Below are positions 21,551-29,513 of a DNA stretch of 64,000 nt, piece after piece (within the stretch, counting starts at the first letter, position 1; every line of letters begins with the position of its first letter). A program made the translations under genes and the position numbers. The DNA is from Klebsiella michiganensis (GTDB lineage: Bacteria; Pseudomonadota; Gammaproteobacteria; Enterobacterales; Enterobacteriaceae), in the NCBI RefSeq assembly GCF_002925905.1, contig NZ_PRDB01000006.1, positions 186,001-250,000 on the forward strand. Direction: 5' to 3'. The notes under the pieces are model-generated. The model had not been told where the DNA came from, did no database searches, and saw only the letters and a list, made by a program, of their open reading frames with translations.

Positions 21551-21574
21551 GGACATATAGCCATCCAGAAGTCT
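21551..21574 (+). promoter_or_regulatory. Tandem MetJ boxes
   Basis: Three contiguous 8-bp units, GGACATAT, AGCCATCC and AGAAGTCT, match the MetJ box AGACGTCT at 5, 5 and 7 of 8 positions. Tandem abutting imperfect boxes are how MetJ operators are built. They lie 64 bases before the MetE-like start, so methionine repression is likely. Confidence 0.6.
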
Positions 21575-21637
21575 ATAAATTCAAATAATGAACTATCACG
21601 GTGGGTAATTAACTTTGCCCGCCGCTAAGGAGACACC

Positions 21638-22741
21638 ATGCAACGTCATCAGGCCCCGTTCCGCGCAGATATTGTCGGCAGCTTTTTACGTCCGGACGCC
21701 ATCAAACAGGCCCGTCAGCAACTGGCCGCCGGCACCATCGACGCGCAGCAGCTGCGGCAGATAGAAAATGAGGCGATTCGCGTTCTGGTGCAGCAGCAGT
21801 GCGAGTGCGGGCTGCATGTGGTCACCGACGGTGAGTTCCGCCGCGCGTGGTGGCACTTTGATTTCTTTGACGGACTACAGGGCGTTGAGCGCTACGATTC
21901 AGAAAAGGGCATTCAGTTCAACGGGGTACAGACCAAAGCGCACGGTGTTCGCGTCACCGGTAAACTGGCCTTTGGCGATCACCCGATGCTGGAAGATTTT
22001 CGCTATCTGAAGAGCATCAGCGGCAGCGCTCAGCCGAAGATGACCATTCCCAGCCCGAGCGTGCTGCACTTCCGCGGCGGCCGGAAAGATATCGACGCGA
22101 CGGTGTATCCGGATCTCGCCGACTATTTCGATGACCTGGCAATCACCTGGCGCGATGCCATTCGCGCCTTCTACGATGCGGGCTGCCGCTATTTACAGCT
22201 TGATGACACCGTCTGGGCCTACCTCTGCTCCGATGAGCAGCGACAGCAGGTGCGCGAGCGCGGCGAAGACCCGGATGAGCTGGCGCGCATTTATGCCCGC
22301 GTTCTGAATAAGGCCCTGGAAGGGAAGCCGGAGGATCTGACCGTTGGCCTGCACGTATGTCGCGGTAACTTCCGCTCGACCTGGATCTCCGAGGGCGGCT
22401 ACGAGCCGGTTGCGGAAGTGCTGTTCGGCGGCGTTAACATCGACGCGTTCTTCCTCGAATATGACAATGACCGTTCCGGCGACTTCGCGCCGCTGCGCTA
22501 CGTTCGCCCCGGCCATCAGCAGGTGGTACTGGGCCTGATCACCACTAAAAACGGGGAGCTGGAAAACCCGGAAGGGGTGAAGGCTCGTCTGCAGGAGGCG
22601 GCGCAGTACGTCCCGCTGGCGCAAATTTGCCTCAGCCCGCAGTGCGGTTTTGCTTCCACCGAAGAGGGTAACTCTCTGACCGAAGCCCAGCAGTGGGATA
22701 AAGTCCGCCTGGTCACCGGCATCGCCGCGCAGGTCTGGTAA
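21638..22741 (+). CDS. MetE-like methionine synthase (YxjG/YxjH type)
   Basis: 367 residues, equivalent to the MetE catalytic barrel without the N-terminal half. Zinc-site motifs are present: GLHVCRGNFRS (His and Cys), an acidic ligand region near EYDNDRSGDF, and LSPQCGFAS (Cys). The opening FRADIVGSFLRP and the VVTDGEFRRAWWHFDFF block mark the YxjG/YxjH branch, distinct from the MesD protein 3 kb upstream. A strong AAGGAG site precedes the ATG. MetR- and MetJ-type sites upstream support a role in methionine synthesis; the methyl donor is uncertain. Confidence 0.85.
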   Translation: MQRHQAPFRADIVGSFLRPDAIKQARQQLAAGTIDAQQLRQIENEAIRVLVQQQCECGLHVVTDGEFRRAWWHFDFFDGLQGVERYDSEKGIQFNGVQTKAHGVRVTGKLAFGDHPMLEDFRYLKSISGSAQPKMTIPSPSVLHFRGGRKDIDATVYPDLADYFDDLAITWRDAIRAFYDAGCRYLQLDDTVWAYLCSDEQRQQVRERGEDPDELARIYARVLNKALEGKPEDLTVGLHVCRGNFRSTWISEGGYEPVAEVLFGGVNIDAFFLEYDNDRSGDFAPLRYVRPGHQQVVLGLITTKNGELENPEGVKARLQEAAQYVPLAQICLSPQCGFASTEEGNSLTEAQQWDKVRLVTGIAAQVW

Positions 22742-22754
22742 TCTCTCCATAGCG

Positions 22755-22783
22755 CAGCGTTGCACTATTTTAAGGCAACGCTG
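22755..22783 (+). terminator. Hairpin after the MetE-like gene
   Basis: A nine-base stem CAGCGTTGC/GCAACGCTG lies 14 bases after the stop codon. There is no clear U tract, so termination may be partial. Confidence 0.5.
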
Positions 22784-22918
22784 TGCACCCGCCTTTATTC
22801 TCCCCGTATTCTGCCGCGCTTTCAGACGCTTTCACAACCTGGCATCGTTTTTGCCTTATCACTTCCGGTGAGTCGTTAATTCATTTTTTTGTTTTTGCGC
22901 TATTCAGGAGTGACACAC

Positions 22919-24190
22919 ATGCAGCGTCGAACACTATTAAAAGCTTTTGCTCTCTCCGCCTCTGTTATTAGCATGGGCTTCTCCTTACAGGTTTATGCCG
23001 CCGACACCATTAAAGTCGGCATTATGCACTCGCTTTCCGGGACGATGGCGATTTCTGAAACCCCGCTGAAAGATGTCGCCCTGATGGCTATCGATGACAT
23101 CAACGCCAAAGGCGGCGTGCTGGGTAAAAAACTGGAACCGGTCGTGGTGGATCCGGCATCAAACTGGCCGCTGTTCGCCGAAAAAGCGCGTCAACTGCTG
23201 ACGCAGGATAAGGTGGCGGCGGTGTTCGGCTGCTGGACCTCCGTATCGCGCAAATCGGTTCTGCCGGTATTTGAAGAGCTGAATGGTCTGCTCTTCTACC
23301 CGGTACAGTATGAAGGCGAAGAGATGTCGCCGAACGTCTTCTACACCGGCGCGGCGCCAAACCAGCAGGCGATTCCGGCGGTGGAATACCTGCTGAGCGA
23401 AGACGGCGGCGGGGCGAAACGCTTCTTCCTGCTCGGTACCGACTACGTCTACCCGCGCACCACCAACAAAATTCTCCGCGCTTTCCTGCACGCCAAAGGC
23501 ATTCAGGATAAAGACATCGAAGAGGTCTATACCCCGTTCGGCTATAGCGACTATCAGACTATCGTCGCCAATATCAAGAAGTTCTCCGCCGGCGGTAAAA
23601 CCGCGGTGGTCTCTACCATCAACGGTGATTCCAACGTTCCGTTCTATAAAGAGCTGGCTAATCAGGGGCTGAAGGCGACGGACGTGCCGGTGGTGGCCTT
23701 TTCCGTGGGCGAGGAGGAGCTGCGCGGGATTGATACTAAACCGCTGGTGGGCAACCTCGCGGCGTGGAACTACTTCGAGTCCGTCGATAACCCAACCAAT
23801 AAACAGTTTGTTGCCGACTATCGCGCTTACGCCAAAGCCCACAAGCTGCCAAACGCCGATACCGTGGTAACCAATGACCCGATGGAAGCGACCTGGGTTG
23901 GCCTGCACATGTGGGCGCAGGCGGTGACGAAAGCAGGATCGACCGATGTCGACAAGGTGCGTGATGCCATGGCCGGCCAAACCTTCAAGGCGCCGTCAGG
24001 CTTTACCCTGACCATGGATGCCACCAACCATCACCTGCACAAGCCGGTAATGATTGGCGAAATCGAAAGCAACGGCCAGTTTAACGTGGTCTGGCAGACC
24101 GAAGAGCCGGTACGCGCCCAGCCGTGGAGCCCGTGGATTGCCGGGAATGATAAAAAGCCGGATCACCCGGTTAAAACCGTCAGCAACTAA
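22919..24190 (+). CDS. urtA: Urea ABC transporter substrate-binding protein UrtA
   Basis: 423 residues from the ATG at 22919 (AGGAG ribosome site). The signal peptide MQRRTLLKAFALSASVISMG has a twin-arginine-like RRTLLK, with cleavage likely after VYA. The mature protein is a type-I periplasmic binding protein of the amide/urea group (TIKVGIMHSLSGTMAISE, NGLLFYPVQYEGEEMSPN). It should bind urea in the periplasm and deliver it to UrtBC. It is first of five collinear urt genes; no urease genes lie within the window. Confidence 0.93.
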   Translation: MQRRTLLKAFALSASVISMGFSLQVYAADTIKVGIMHSLSGTMAISETPLKDVALMAIDDINAKGGVLGKKLEPVVVDPASNWPLFAEKARQLLTQDKVAAVFGCWTSVSRKSVLPVFEELNGLLFYPVQYEGEEMSPNVFYTGAAPNQQAIPAVEYLLSEDGGGAKRFFLLGTDYVYPRTTNKILRAFLHAKGIQDKDIEEVYTPFGYSDYQTIVANIKKFSAGGKTAVVSTINGDSNVPFYKELANQGLKATDVPVVAFSVGEEELRGIDTKPLVGNLAAWNYFESVDNPTNKQFVADYRAYAKAHKLPNADTVVTNDPMEATWVGLHMWAQAVTKAGSTDVDKVRDAMAGQTFKAPSGFTLTMDATNHHLHKPVMIGEIESNGQFNVVWQTEEPVRAQPWSPWIAGNDKKPDHPVKTVSN

Positions 24191-24232
24191 GCGTTAGACC
24201 CCGGCGCTGCGCTGGGGTGAATGATTCAGTCT

Positions 24233-24254
24233 TCCGGGCCCGAAGCCCGGATTT
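24233..24254 (+). terminator. Hairpin between urtA and urtB
   Basis: The stem TCCGGGC/GCCCGGA with a 5-base loop is followed by TTT, 20 bases before urtB. Such an element would let the binding protein be made in excess over the membrane parts, by attenuation or 3'-end protection. Confidence 0.55.
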
Positions 24255-24274
24255 CCCCGAAAAGGAGAACGACC

Positions 24275-25849
24275 ATGAACGCATCACGCCTCATGTGTTA
24301 CTTCGCGCTGCTGATGGTCTTGATACCGTGGCGGGCGCAGGCAGCGGACGCCGACGATTTTGTGGCGGCCAATCGCAGCCAGCAGGCTCAGCTGCTGGAA
24401 CAGTGGGCCGCCGCGCCCGAAGCGCCGCGTTTACCGCTGCTGCGGGCGCTGAAAAGTGAAACATTGCAATCCGATAGCGGCGGTCATGCGTTCAGCAAAC
24501 AGGGCGACAGCCTGCTGGCGCTGGGCGCGGTTCCGGCGCCCGTCGGCCCAACAAAACCGGTGCGTCTGACCAACCGCCTGCGTAACCTGGCGGCAGGCGC
24601 GCTGGCGACGCATCTCCTGGTTAGTGACAATGTCACGGAAAGGGCCGCGGCGGCGAAAACCCTGCAGCGCGAAGCGACGCCTGAGATGGCGGGGCTGTTA
24701 CAGCAGCGTCTGACGGCGGAAACCGACGGCGCGGTGAAGTCGCAGCTGGAAATTGCGCTGGCCCGTTTACAGCTTGTCAGTCCTCAGCCCGCACAGCGGC
24801 TGGCGGCCATCGCGCTGCTCGGCCACTCCGGTGACCCGGAAACCCAGGCGCTGCTGACGCCGTATACCGATGCCCGGCATGAGCCGGACCCGGCGATTCG
24901 CGCGGCGGCCCAGGAGAGCCTGAGTAAAATCCAGCACCGCCTGCTGCTGGGCGATCTTCTCGGCCAGGCTTTTATGGGCCTCTCCCTCGGTTCTGTCCTG
25001 CTGCTCGCCGCGCTCGGTCTGGCCATCACCTACGGTCTGCTCGGGGTGATCAATATGGCCCACGGCGAGATGCTGATGATTGGCGCCTACAGCTGCTGGC
25101 TGGTTCAGCAGGCGCTGGCGCAGCTGGCGCCGCAGTGGCTTGCCTTCTATCCGCTGATTGCGCTGCCGGTGGCGTTCCTGATCACCGGCGGTATCGGTAT
25201 GGCGCTGGAACGCACCGTGATCCGTCATCTGTACGGGCGCCCGCTTGAGACGCTGCTCGCCACATGGGGGATCAGCCTGATGCTGATCCAGCTGGTGCGC
25301 ATGCTGTTTGGCGCGCAGAACGTTGAGGTCGCCAATCCGGCATGGCTCTCCGGCGGCGTGCAGGTTCTGCCGAATCTCATCCTGCCGTGGAACCGTCTGG
25401 CGGTACTGGTTTTCGTGCTGCTGGTGCTGCTCTTTACCTGGCTGACGCTGAACAAGACCCGGCTAGGGATGAACGTGCGGGCGGTGACGCAAAACCGCGC
25501 GATGGCGGCCTGCTGCGGCGTGCCGACCGGACGGGTCGATATGCTGGCGTTTGGCCTCGGTTCGGGGATCGCGGGGCTGGGCGGCGTCGCGCTGTCGCAG
25601 CTCGGTAACGTCGGGCCCGAGCTGGGCCAGGGCTACATTATCGACTCCTTCCTCGTGGTGGTGCTCGGCGGCGTTGGTCAGCTGGCGGGCAGCGTGGCGG
25701 CGGCGTTTGGTCTTGGCATCTTTAACAAAATCCTTGAACCGCAGATGGGAGCCGTGCTGGGTAAGATCCTGATTCTGGTCTTGATTATCCTGTTTATCCA
25801 GAAACGTCCCCAGGGACTGTTCGCCCTCAAAGGGAGGGTTATTGACTGA
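24275..25849 (+). CDS. urtB: Urea ABC transporter permease UrtB
   Basis: 524 residues from the ATG at 24275 with an AAAGGAG site. The first 225 residues are the Urt-specific N-terminal part: a signal-like segment, then Ala/Gln-rich helical repeats. The remaining 300 are a BPD_transp_2 (LivH-like) permease with about eight membrane spans (GLAITYGLLGVINMAHGEML, GLGSGIAGLGGVALSQLGNV). It forms the channel with UrtC. Its TGA overlaps the urtC ATG by one base. Confidence 0.92.
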   Translation: MNASRLMCYFALLMVLIPWRAQAADADDFVAANRSQQAQLLEQWAAAPEAPRLPLLRALKSETLQSDSGGHAFSKQGDSLLALGAVPAPVGPTKPVRLTNRLRNLAAGALATHLLVSDNVTERAAAAKTLQREATPEMAGLLQQRLTAETDGAVKSQLEIALARLQLVSPQPAQRLAAIALLGHSGDPETQALLTPYTDARHEPDPAIRAAAQESLSKIQHRLLLGDLLGQAFMGLSLGSVLLLAALGLAITYGLLGVINMAHGEMLMIGAYSCWLVQQALAQLAPQWLAFYPLIALPVAFLITGGIGMALERTVIRHLYGRPLETLLATWGISLMLIQLVRMLFGAQNVEVANPAWLSGGVQVLPNLILPWNRLAVLVFVLLVLLFTWLTLNKTRLGMNVRAVTQNRAMAACCGVPTGRVDMLAFGLGSGIAGLGGVALSQLGNVGPELGQGYIIDSFLVVVLGGVGQLAGSVAAAFGLGIFNKILEPQMGAVLGKILILVLIILFIQKRPQGLFALKGRVID

Positions 25850-26922
25850 TGAGCCAACCTATTACCTTAACGCTGGCGCGCAAAGCGCCGCGCCCGCTGC
25901 GCTGGTTCGGCGTGCTGCTACTGCTGGGCCTGCTAAGTATGCCGTTTCTGGCGCTGCTGCCCGCCACGCATCCGCTGGCGGTCTCCACCTGGCTGCTGAC
26001 GCTGACCGGCAAGATACTCTGCTACGCCATTGTCGCCGTGGCGCTGGATTTGGTCTGGGGCTATGCCGGGATGCTCTCGCTTGGCCATGGGATCTTTTTT
26101 GCTCTCGGCGGCTACGCCATGGGCATGTACCTGATGCGCCAGGCGGCGGGCGACGGATTGCCGGCCTTTATGTCGTTTTTGTCGTGGAGCGAGCTGCCGT
26201 GGTTCTGGTGGGGCACCCAGCATTTCGCCTGGGCTATGCTGCTGGTGGTGCTGGTGCCCGGCCTGCTGGCGCTGGTTTTCGGCTGGTTTGCCTTCCGCTC
26301 GAAAATCAAAGGCGTCTATTTTTCGATTATGACCCAGGCGCTCACCTACGCCGGGATGCTGCTGTTTTTCCGTAACGAAACCGGCTTTGGCGGTAACAAC
26401 GGTTTTACCGGCTTTACCACGCTGCTCGGTTTCTCCGTCACCGCCATCAGCACGCGGGCGGCGCTGTTTATGGCCACGGTACTGCTGCTGTTGCTCACCC
26501 TGTGGATTGGCTATTTGCTGGCGCAAAGCAAGTTTGGCCGCGTGCTGACGGCGGTGCGCGATGCTGAAAACCGCCTGATGTTCTGCGGCTACGACCCGCG
26601 CGGCTTTAAGCTGCTGGTATGGACCCTTTCAGCCGTACTGTGCGGCCTGGCGGGGGCGCTGTACGTGCCGCAGGTCGGGATCATCAACCCCAGCGAAATG
26701 TCGCCGACCAACTCTATCGAAGCGGCCATCTGGGTGGCGCTCGGCGGTCGCGGAACCTTAATCGGCCCGGTGCTCGGCGCGGGGCTGGTCAACGGCGCGA
26801 AAAGCTACTTTACCGTGGCGATGCCGGAGTACTGGCAGCTCTTTCTGGGGCTGATTTTTATTATCGTGACGCTGTTTTTACCGCGTGGCGTTATCGGCCT
26901 GCTGCGTAAAGGAGATCGCTGA
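25849..26922 (+). CDS. urtC: Urea ABC transporter permease UrtC
   Basis: 357 residues, a LivM-like BPD_transp_2 permease with about ten hydrophobic spans. The conserved EAA-like region is GCGYDPRGFKLLVWTLSAVL followed by GALYVPQVG. The family-typical motif WGYAGMLSLGHGIFFALGGY is near residue 65. It pairs with UrtB in the inner membrane. It overlaps urtB and urtD by one base each, so the three are translationally coupled. Confidence 0.92.
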   Translation: MSQPITLTLARKAPRPLRWFGVLLLLGLLSMPFLALLPATHPLAVSTWLLTLTGKILCYAIVAVALDLVWGYAGMLSLGHGIFFALGGYAMGMYLMRQAAGDGLPAFMSFLSWSELPWFWWGTQHFAWAMLLVVLVPGLLALVFGWFAFRSKIKGVYFSIMTQALTYAGMLLFFRNETGFGGNNGFTGFTTLLGFSVTAISTRAALFMATVLLLLLTLWIGYLLAQSKFGRVLTAVRDAENRLMFCGYDPRGFKLLVWTLSAVLCGLAGALYVPQVGIINPSEMSPTNSIEAAIWVALGGRGTLIGPVLGAGLVNGAKSYFTVAMPEYWQLFLGLIFIIVTLFLPRGVIGLLRKGDR

Positions 26923-27719
26923 TGCCATTGGATGAAGAGCTATTTACCCGCCAGCTGCCGACGGACCGCTTTCGCGAGCAGACCGATCCGGTACTGCAGT
27001 TGGAAGAGATTAACGTCAACTTTGACGGTTTTCAGGCGTTGACCAACCTGTCGCTGCAGATTGGCGTGGGCGAGCTACGCTGCGTGATTGGGCCGAACGG
27101 CGCCGGTAAAACCACCCTGATGGACGTCATCACCGGCAAAACCCGGCCGCAGAGCGGCAGGGCGCTTTACGATCAGTCGGTGGACTTAACAACCCTCGAT
27201 CCCATCGCCATCGCCCGCCAGGGCATCGGGCGCAAGTTTCAGAAACCGACGGTCTTTGAGGCGCTGACGGTGGCAGAGAATCTCGAACTGGCAATGAAAG
27301 GTGATAAATCGGTGTGGGCCAGCCTGCGTGCGCGCCTGAACAGCGAGCAGGCCGACCGAATCAGCGAAACCCTGCGCCTGCTGCGGCTGGAGGGCGAACG
27401 CTATCGGCCGGCGGGGCTGCTGTCGCACGGGCAAAAGCAGTTTCTGGAAATCGGCATGCTGCTGGTGCAGGAGCCGCATCTGCTGCTGCTGGACGAACCC
27501 GCCGCCGGGATGACCGATGCGGAGACAGAATATACCGCCGAGCTGTTCCGCACCCTTGCCGGGCAGCATTCGCTGATGGTGGTCGAGCATGATATGGGCT
27601 TTGTCGAGACCATCGCCGACAGAGTGACGGTGCTGCATCAGGGACAGGTGCTGGCGGAAGGGTCGCTGCGCGAGGTGCAGGCCAACGAACAGGTGATTGA
27701 AGTTTATCTCGGACGCTAA
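26922..27719 (+). CDS. urtD: Urea ABC transporter ATPase UrtD
   Basis: 265 residues, a LivG-like ABC ATPase. Walker A is GPNGAGKTT, the signature is LSHGQKQFLEIGM and Walker B is LLLLDEPAAGM, with the switch His in VVEHDMGF. The N-terminal 25 residues before the first strand are typical of UrtD. It energises the UrtBC channel from the cytoplasm. Confidence 0.92.
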   Translation: MPLDEELFTRQLPTDRFREQTDPVLQLEEINVNFDGFQALTNLSLQIGVGELRCVIGPNGAGKTTLMDVITGKTRPQSGRALYDQSVDLTTLDPIAIARQGIGRKFQKPTVFEALTVAENLELAMKGDKSVWASLRARLNSEQADRISETLRLLRLEGERYRPAGLLSHGQKQFLEIGMLLVQEPHLLLLDEPAAGMTDAETEYTAELFRTLAGQHSLMVVEHDMGFVETIADRVTVLHQGQVLAEGSLREVQANEQVIEVYLGR

Positions 27720-27728
27720 GGAGCGCGG

Positions 27729-28427
27729 ATGTTACAGGTTAATCAACTACATCAATATTATGGCGGCAGCCATATCCTGCGTGGAGTGGATTTTGCCGCT
27801 CGCCAGGGCGAGATCACCTGCCTGCTCGGGCGCAACGGGGTGGGAAAAACCACCTTGCTGAAGTGCCTGATGGGGCTGATCCCGGCGCGCAGCGGCGAGG
27901 TGCTGTGGCAGGAGAAGAATATCACCCACCGTAAACCGCACCAGCGGGTACAGTCGGGGATCGCCTACGTGCCCCAGGGGCGGGAGATTTTTCCGCGTCT
28001 GACGGTTGAGGAGAATCTGCTGATGGGGCTGTCCCGCTTTCCCGCCCGCGACGCGCGCGCGGTGCCGGAAGAGATTTATCAGCTGTTTCCGGTGCTGAAA
28101 ACCATGAAGCAGCGGCGCGGGGGCGATCTTTCCGGCGGGCAGCAGCAGCAGTTGGCCATTGGCCGCGCGCTGGCCAGCCGTCCGCAGCTGTTGATTCTTG
28201 ATGAACCGACGGAGGGCATTCAGCCGTCGGTGATTAAGGAGATTGGCGAGGTGATTCGCCAGCTGGCGAACCGCGGGGATATGGCGATTCTGCTGGTCGA
28301 GCAGTTTTATGATTTTGCCGCCGGTCTGGCGGATCGCTATCTGGTGATGTCGCGCGGCGCGATTATCCAGCAGGGCAACGGCGGCGATATGGAAGACGAA
28401 GGCGTCCGAGGGATGGTCACCATTTAA
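27729..28427 (+). CDS. urtE: Urea ABC transporter ATPase UrtE
   Basis: 232 residues, a LivF-like ABC ATPase. Walker A is GRNGVGKTT, the signature is LSGGQQQQLAIGRAL, Walker B is LLILDEPTEGIQ and the switch region is LLVEQFYDF. It starts nine bases after urtD and closes the operon. A 123-bp repeat array follows within 80 bases. Confidence 0.93.
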   Translation: MLQVNQLHQYYGGSHILRGVDFAARQGEITCLLGRNGVGKTTLLKCLMGLIPARSGEVLWQEKNITHRKPHQRVQSGIAYVPQGREIFPRLTVEENLLMGLSRFPARDARAVPEEIYQLFPVLKTMKQRRGGDLSGGQQQQLAIGRALASRPQLLILDEPTEGIQPSVIKEIGEVIRQLANRGDMAILLVEQFYDFAAGLADRYLVMSRGAIIQQGNGGDMEDEGVRGMVTI

Positions 28428-28455
28428 CTCGCCCCGGATGGCGGCCTCCCCCCGG

Positions 28456-28911
28456 CTCGCGCTGCGCTTAGCCGGGCTACAGGTATACAGCAGTCTGCTG
28501 GCCCGTAGCCCGGGCAAGGCGCTTTGCGCCGCCTCCGGGGAGAACGCCACAGGCCGCATTGGATATGGCTCCCGGAGGCGATGCTGCGCATCTGTCCGGG
28601 CTACCGCTCGCAGACGGCGATGAACCCGTAGCCCGGGCAAGGCGCTTTGCGCCGCCCCCGGGGAGTTCGCCACAGGGCGCATTGGATATGATTTCCCGGA
28701 GGCGATGCTGCGCATCTGTCCGGGCTACCGCTCGCACACGGCGATGGACTCGTAGCCCGGGCAAGGCGCTTTGCGCCGCCCCCGGGGAGCTCACCACAGG
28801 CCGCATTGGATATGGCTCCCGGAGGCGATGCTGCGCATCTGTCCGGGCTACCGCTCGCAGACGGGGATGGACCCGTAGCCCGGGCAAGGCGCTTTGCGCC
28901 GCTCCCGGGAA
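28456..28911. repeat. Tandem array of a 123-bp REP/BIME-like unit
   Basis: A unit opening with GTAGCCCGGGCAAGGCGC begins at 28505, 28628, 28752 and 28875 (spacings 123, 124, 123): three full copies and one partial. Each unit contains two hairpins (CCCGGGCAAGGCGCTTTGCG paired with GCCGCCCCCGGG-type arms, then CCCGGAGGCGATGCTGCGCA with TGTCCGGG). A diverged partial copy at 28456-28484 precedes the array. Units differ at only a few bases. The array separates two convergent genes (urtE and the XRE gene) and would cap both transcripts. A shorter relative is at 40967-41010. Confidence 0.85.
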
Positions 28912-28925
28912 AAGCGCGCAGAGGG

Positions 28926-29396
28926 CTATTTGCGCAGCAGCCGCTGCAGGCGCGCCTGACGCCAGCGATTGATCCATTCGCCAAAAACAAACAGGCGCAA
29001 CCCTTTAACCGCCAGCAGCGCTCCCCAGACGATCGCCACCCATGCGGACCAGTAGCTCTCTGCGCCGCTCAGCCAGTTCAGCAGCGCCAGCAGAACGCAA
29101 ACGACGACGGCCACCGTCAATGAACGGTAAAAATGGCTCTCGCGTTCAACGCGCGCTTTGGCTTCCTCAATACGTAAATCCAGCGACGCTTCGTGGCCCG
29201 CCGGCGATTCGCCGCTAATCTCGGCGACGTTAACTTCAAATACCGCCGCAAGCGCGCTGAGCGTCTCGAGGCCGGGACGGTCGCCGTTCTCGATGCGCTG
29301 AATGGTGCGCACGCTGACGCCGGCCAGTTCGGCAAGCTGCTCCTGCGACCAGGCGCGCTGCAAACGTAATTGTTTAACCTGATGACTACTGTTCAT
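28926..29396 (-). CDS. XRE-type regulator with two membrane segments
   Basis: 156 residues. Residues 8-62 are an XRE helix-turn-helix (LRLQRAWSQEQLAELAGVSV, then RTIQRIENGDRPGLETLSAL). A charged helix follows, then two membrane spans (SLTVAVVVCVLLALLNWL and WSAWVAIVWGALLAVKGLRL), like the 2TM domain. A DNA-binding head tied to the membrane suggests a regulator that responds to membrane state or is released by proteolysis. The gene is the last before the repeat array. Confidence 0.8.
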   Translation of the reverse strand: MNSSHQVKQLRLQRAWSQEQLAELAGVSVRTIQRIENGDRPGLETLSALAAVFEVNVAEISGESPAGHEASLDLRIEEAKARVERESHFYRSLTVAVVVCVLLALLNWLSGAESYWSAWVAIVWGALLAVKGLRLFVFGEWINRWRQARLQRLLRK

Positions 29397-29513
29397 TGTT
29401 TCTATCTCCGGGTGAAAACCTGAGATGGAGTATCATCGAGCGGGCTGTCGGGCACCACGATCGGAACCCGACAGGGACGCGACAGCAACCTGACAGCCGC
29501 ACGGCGCCTGGCA

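Noticed and set aside
27747..28715. 322-residue minus-strand frame spanning urtE and the repeat array
   Set aside because: Its N-terminal half is translated repeat DNA and the rest is opposite urtE.
28505..28911. Considered as a CRISPR array
   Set aside because: The whole 123-bp unit repeats with no variable spacers, and no cas genes are near.
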